Source: Chloromonas sp. AAM2 (taxonomy: Eukaryota; Chlorophyta; Chlorophyceae; Chlamydomonadales; Chlamydomonadaceae). From it: DNA of 18,218 nucleotides. The notes beneath the pieces were generated by a model that had not been told where the DNA came from, did no database searches, and saw only the letters and a list, made by a program, of their open reading frames with translations. Positions 16,301 to 18,218 of the stretch are shown here, in pieces. The DNA lies in assembly GCA_004335635.1 (NCBI GenBank), contig QAXH01004568.1, forward strand, positions 7,093 to 25,310. Reading direction: 5' to 3'. Each line of letters begins with the position of its first letter. The stretch's first letter is position 1. The translations under genes were made by a program, and so were the position numbers.

Positions 16301-17730
16301 TCTGCCGGTGGGGGAGCTAGTGTTTGGCCAGCCGCAGAGGGCCCCGGGGAAGGTATGTCAGAAGATGTGATATGGGCATGGGCATGGCTCTATCGCTGCA
16401 GATGGTGTTGTTATTGGTTGGATTTGGGCGATCCCGAACTCTAAAACCACACAGTTCAAAGTCAGTGGTGGCATAGCCACCATCGATAAGGTGAACATGT
16501 GCATGGTTGTACTGATCATAAGTCATCATTAGCCATCTGAAGTCATCAGTAATCAAGAAACTGCCTAGCCAAACCCCAACATGCCTCTTCCGATCCAATC
16601 CTTTCTCCTGCCTCTTTCAGGCATCGGACGCCCCCTCCCTTTTCTCGGGCATGCGCGGCCTGCATGGCCTGCCCTCCCCCCTCACCACCACCATTAGTCT
16701 TCAAGCCAACGGAGGCCGTCTTCCCGCCAAGCCGCGCCTGAGGGCCCCTCCCGCCACCAGGGCGTACGGGAGTGTGGGCAGGGGGTTGCCCGTCAGGCCC
16801 CGGCCGTTCACTTTCGTGTCGACGTTTAAATGGGAGATGCGCAAGGGGTGGGACGCCCTGCTGTCAGCGTACCTACAGGTAGAACCTACTTAGGCGAACC
16901 TGAGCACAACCCACGCCTGGTTCAAACCTACGAGTGCAGTAGCCCGTGCTACGCTACGGAACAGTCCAGGCCCCAACCCACTACGCCTGACCCCAACCCA
17001 TATTACCACAAAGCGTTTACATCTAACACTGCCTTTCTCAGGCGGTCTGGGCCACAAAAATGCTGCCATGTGCACACAGTAGTGAAAAACCGCTTTGGCC
17101 CCTGCCGCTTATCTGTCACAACGGTTTCAACAGCCAAATTGAGTATGCCAAAGTTCCTGACCCTCCCCAGCCCCATAATTGTTTCAAACTACCCCCAACT
17201 CTTAATCAGTAGTATTGACGCTTGCCTGCTAGATGACAGGCCCTAACATGGCTCATGCCCTGGTCTGACATTGAGGATTCACGGGTTCACGGGTGAACTC
17301 TGCTTTCCTGAACTCGACGATAGGAATTATCATCAAATGGAACAACCTAACCCGTCTGCTTTCCAATACAGTCGCCAAGTTTCAGAATCAACAGCTTTCT
17401 CGATCACTGCGAGCTATCAGCTCGCACGTTTCTGGAGAACTACAGTAGGGAGAGTATTATGAAAGTACCAGTGTAGACAGATGGTAACCGCCCAGATGGA
17501 TGCAATTCACTGCTTGTTCTGACAACGCCCTGCAGGAATTCACTGCCAATGACAACGTCGAGCTGTACATCCTCACAAAACCGTTTCTAACGGGTGGGGA
17601 CTTTCCAAGTCAGATGCAGAAGTGGGCACGTGTCCACCTGAATCTGACCGATGAACAGCACCTCAATCTGCCTACTTTGTACGTCATTTCGGGCCACCTG
17701 AGCCAGGAGGAATACAGCGGCTTGTACAAA
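12947..17730 (+). CDS. GT4-type glycosyltransferase, type II membrane protein, nine exons (3' end outside window)
   Basis: Exons: 12947-13376, 13782-13869, 14144-14179, 14461-14619, 15260-15373, 15657-15745, 16219-16352, 16621-16878, 17536-17730. They total 1503 nt, 501 codons, with all phases matching. A hydrophobic span at residues 16-37 after two arginines predicts a type II anchor, then a polar stem to about residue 140. WWMAPFF...FGKEA (161-176) fits the first strand and loop of GT-B enzymes. VVCH, PPFWARPKNRW and AVTIGRAMAETDR precede YHPEFVQQCNRMDEIWVPS (277-295), a hallmark of glycosyl transferases group 1. LPIAVNTSLYNP (315-326) matches the 'p.gVd...f.P' strand. FVSTFKWEMRKGWDALLSAY (415-434) is the start of the nucleotide-sugar domain. 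Residues 351-412 are an unusual Pro/Arg-rich insert. The catalytic EX7E region must lie to the right. Sugar and acceptor are unknown; Golgi/ER action is inferred. Confidence 0.9.
12992..13057 (+). other. Predicted type II transmembrane anchor (residues 16-37)
   Basis: FLTALAITVAACNVLALLLF plus SL after SNRR: 22 uncharged residues flanked by arginines on both sides, close to the N-terminus as in Golgi glycosyltransferases. Confidence 0.8.
13377..13744. repeat. 23-bp minisatellite, about 16 units, filling gene 2 intron 1
   Basis: Consensus GTGAGCCTTGGACGGGCTGT plus three variable bases. The first unit starts at the exon 1 donor, and the period stays in register (units at 13377, 13607, 13630, 13676, 13699, 13722). 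Only about 37 bases separate the array end from exon 2. Confidence 0.95.
13782..13869 (+). CDS. Gene 2 exon 2
   Basis: Acceptor CACTCCTGCAG, donor TTCGG/GTGAGC (phase 2). Encodes LAKKQLEWPLWWMAPFFDKT, the start of the catalytic fold. Confidence 0.9.
14144..14179 (+). CDS. Gene 2 exon 3, 36-base small exon
   Basis: Acceptor TGTGCGCAG, donor GTCAG/GTGCGA, phase 2 at both ends. Encodes GKEAATMLLGAV. This helix follows the glycine loop in GT-B enzymes, which supports the exon despite its size. Confidence 0.82.
14363..14450. repeat. 11-bp tandem repeat, eight units, next to a 3' splice site
   Basis: Unit ACGCCCACCAA with substitutions in the last bases. The array ends ten bases before exon 4 of gene 2. 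Confidence 0.95.
14461..14619 (+). CDS. Gene 2 exon 4
   Basis: Acceptor ACACGCAG, donor CACAG/GTGGGT. Encodes HLWLGTTQGDCHYG and HKANKCFSAIVVCH; the VVCH strand is typical of this glycosyltransferase branch. Confidence 0.88.
14620..15259 (+). other. Gene 2 intron 4 (640 bp)
   Basis: GTGGGT...TGCAG boundaries. Apart from the 28-bp repeat at its start I see only A/C-rich sequence without a gene. Confidence 0.78.
14643..14741. repeat. 28-bp tandem repeat, 3.5 copies
   Basis: Copies at 14643-14670, 14671-14698, 14699-14726 and a partial copy to 14741, containing ACCATAACCACCATGGGCCA. Confidence 0.95.
15260..15373 (+). CDS. Gene 2 exon 5
   Basis: Acceptor TGTGCAG, donor GACCG/GTGAGT. Encodes PPFWARPKNRWDTCQPCPP and AVTIGRAMAETDR. 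The latter precedes the CNRMDE motif, as expected. Confidence 0.9.
15441..15456. repeat. (TC)n microsatellite
   Basis: Eight TC units in gene 2 intron 5, preceded by two copies of ACCACGTGCACA (from about 15391 and 15417). Confidence 0.9.
15657..15745 (+). CDS. Gene 2 exon 6: CNRMDEIWVPS motif
   Basis: Acceptor GGCCGCAG, donor TCAG/GTAAAC. CNRMDEIWVPSQFSAQVLKD is the strongest family signature in the gene. Confidence 0.93.
15746..16218 (+). other. Gene 2 intron 6 (473 bp)
   Basis: GTAAAC...TTCAG boundaries. The 34-bp repeat occupies its first third. Between 15990 and 16218 nothing is recognised. Confidence 0.78.
15844..15990. repeat. 34-bp tandem repeat ending in an inverted copy
   Basis: Units begin at 15870, 15904 and 15938 with degenerate flanks. 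The last GATTCTG at 15972 is followed by CAGAATTGTAGCAG, the reverse complement of CTGCTACAATTCTG within the units. Confidence 0.92.
16219..16352 (+). CDS. Gene 2 exon 7
   Basis: Acceptor AACTTCAG, donor GGGAAG/GTATGT. Encodes VTVPLIRVLPIAVNTSLYNP, the interdomain strand of GT4 proteins, with sequon NTS. Confidence 0.9.
16621..16878 (+). CDS. Gene 2 exon 8: Pro/Arg-rich insert then FKWEMRKGWD motif
   Basis: Acceptor CCTCTTTCAG, donor CTACAG/GTAGAA, phase 0 at both ends. The first 62 codons are low-complexity (PAKPRLRAPPATR, RGLPVRPRP). The rest is the highly typical FVSTFKWEMRKGWDALL. Confidence 0.92.
16879..17535 (+). other. Gene 2 intron 8 (657 bp)
   Basis: GTAGAA...TGCAG boundaries. Contains a duplicated CTGACCCCAACCCA-like stretch near 16970-17000. 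Otherwise I see no feature. Confidence 0.78.
17536..17730 (+). CDS. Gene 2 exon 9, last exon in window
   Basis: Acceptor CCCTGCAG, donor TACAAA/GTACGG. Encodes NVELYILTKPFL, LPTLYVISGHLSQEEYSGLY. The 'hls..e...ly' element normally leads straight into the catalytic 'a...v.PS.gEGwG' segment, which is beyond the right edge. Confidence 0.9.
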
Positions 17731-18218
17731 GTACGGTTATTTATGGAAAATGAGGGGTAGTGCCGCTGTACACGGTTCCAGCCTGCACATGTTGCACGGT
17801 TCTGGTGGTTTTGCATGCTCTGTTTGACAAGTAGTTTATGCAAGCCTGGGGCACTTTGATTAACATAGACCGTATGTTTTGCTCGCGGCAAATGCACAAA
17901 TGCAAGGTCTGAATGTGCGGTTTGGTGCGGCTTGTCAAGAGCTATGCAAAACCACCTTCATCGTCAAAATTGGCCCTATGGTTGGCCTGGTATGGGCTGT
18001 CACCATCGGCTGTCACACAACTGCCACGCCTCCATCACACATGCCCCACATGCCCCACATGTACCCTCCCACGTGAACGTGTGAGCACCTGTCACGTGCC
18101 CCTGCACACCCGTCACGTGCCCCTGCACACCTGTCACGTGCCCCTGCACACCTGTCACGTGCCCCTGCACACCCGTCACGTGCCCCTGCACACCCGTCAC
18201 GTGCCCCTGCACACCCGT
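17731..18218 (+). other. Gene 2 intron 9, runs off window
   Basis: Begins GTACGG. No acceptor that restores an open glycosyltransferase frame was found before the edge. The right end is a 21-bp array. Confidence 0.7.
18091..18218. repeat. 21-bp tandem repeat containing CACGTG, six copies, continues off window
   Basis: Unit GTCACGTGCCCCTGCACACC plus one base, starting at 18091 and in register to the last base. The only variation is C/T near the unit end. Each unit carries the palindrome CACGTG. Confidence 0.95.

Noticed and set aside
18091..18218. Possible CRISPR array
   Set aside because: Units are contiguous with no unique spacers, and the setting is a eukaryotic intron.

Overview
The window looks like nuclear DNA of a unicellular eukaryote, most likely a green alga. 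That lineage guess is an inference from three things: short exons separated by repeat-rich introns of a few hundred bases, canonical GTGAGY/GTAAGY...YAG junctions, and roughly even base composition. No long uninterrupted bacterial-style reading frame encodes a recognisable protein. Reading splice junctions by hand, I could chain exons into two partial protein-coding genes that diverge from a central spacer of about 2.8 kb.

Gene 1 (minus strand, start codon at 10129, running left through 22 exons to 396 and then off the left edge) encodes 921 residues in this window. It has a signal peptide and then two tandem periplasmic-binding-protein domains of the PstS (phosphate-binding) fold, at about residues 40-400 and 455-850. 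A polar, helix-prone segment follows, ending at the last exon in the window. The parts of the ABC phosphate-binding loops that I can align are degenerate in both domains, and each domain keeps a matching cysteine pair. This looks like the extracellular half of a surface protein, possibly a receptor; any membrane span and output domain lie outside the window.

Spacer (10130-12946): no gene I recognise. It holds a stop-free stretch of about 860 bases with a diverged direct repeat 345 bp apart, a short TATA-like element and a 7-bp triplicate.

Gene 2 (plus strand, start at 12947, nine exons to 17730, then off the right edge) encodes 501 residues of a glycosyltransferase of the GT-B/GT4 (glycosyl transferases group 1) type. 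It has an N-terminal type II membrane anchor, which suggests Golgi or ER work, and an unusual proline/arginine-rich insertion. The catalytic C-terminal half is beyond the right edge.

The introns are full of tandem repeats with units of 11, 21, 23, 28, 34 and 42 bp. One array begins exactly at a 5' splice site and re-creates that splice-site sequence in several units; another ends ten bases before a 3' splice site. Both genes seem to make secretory-pathway products. Nothing in the sequence shows that they work together.
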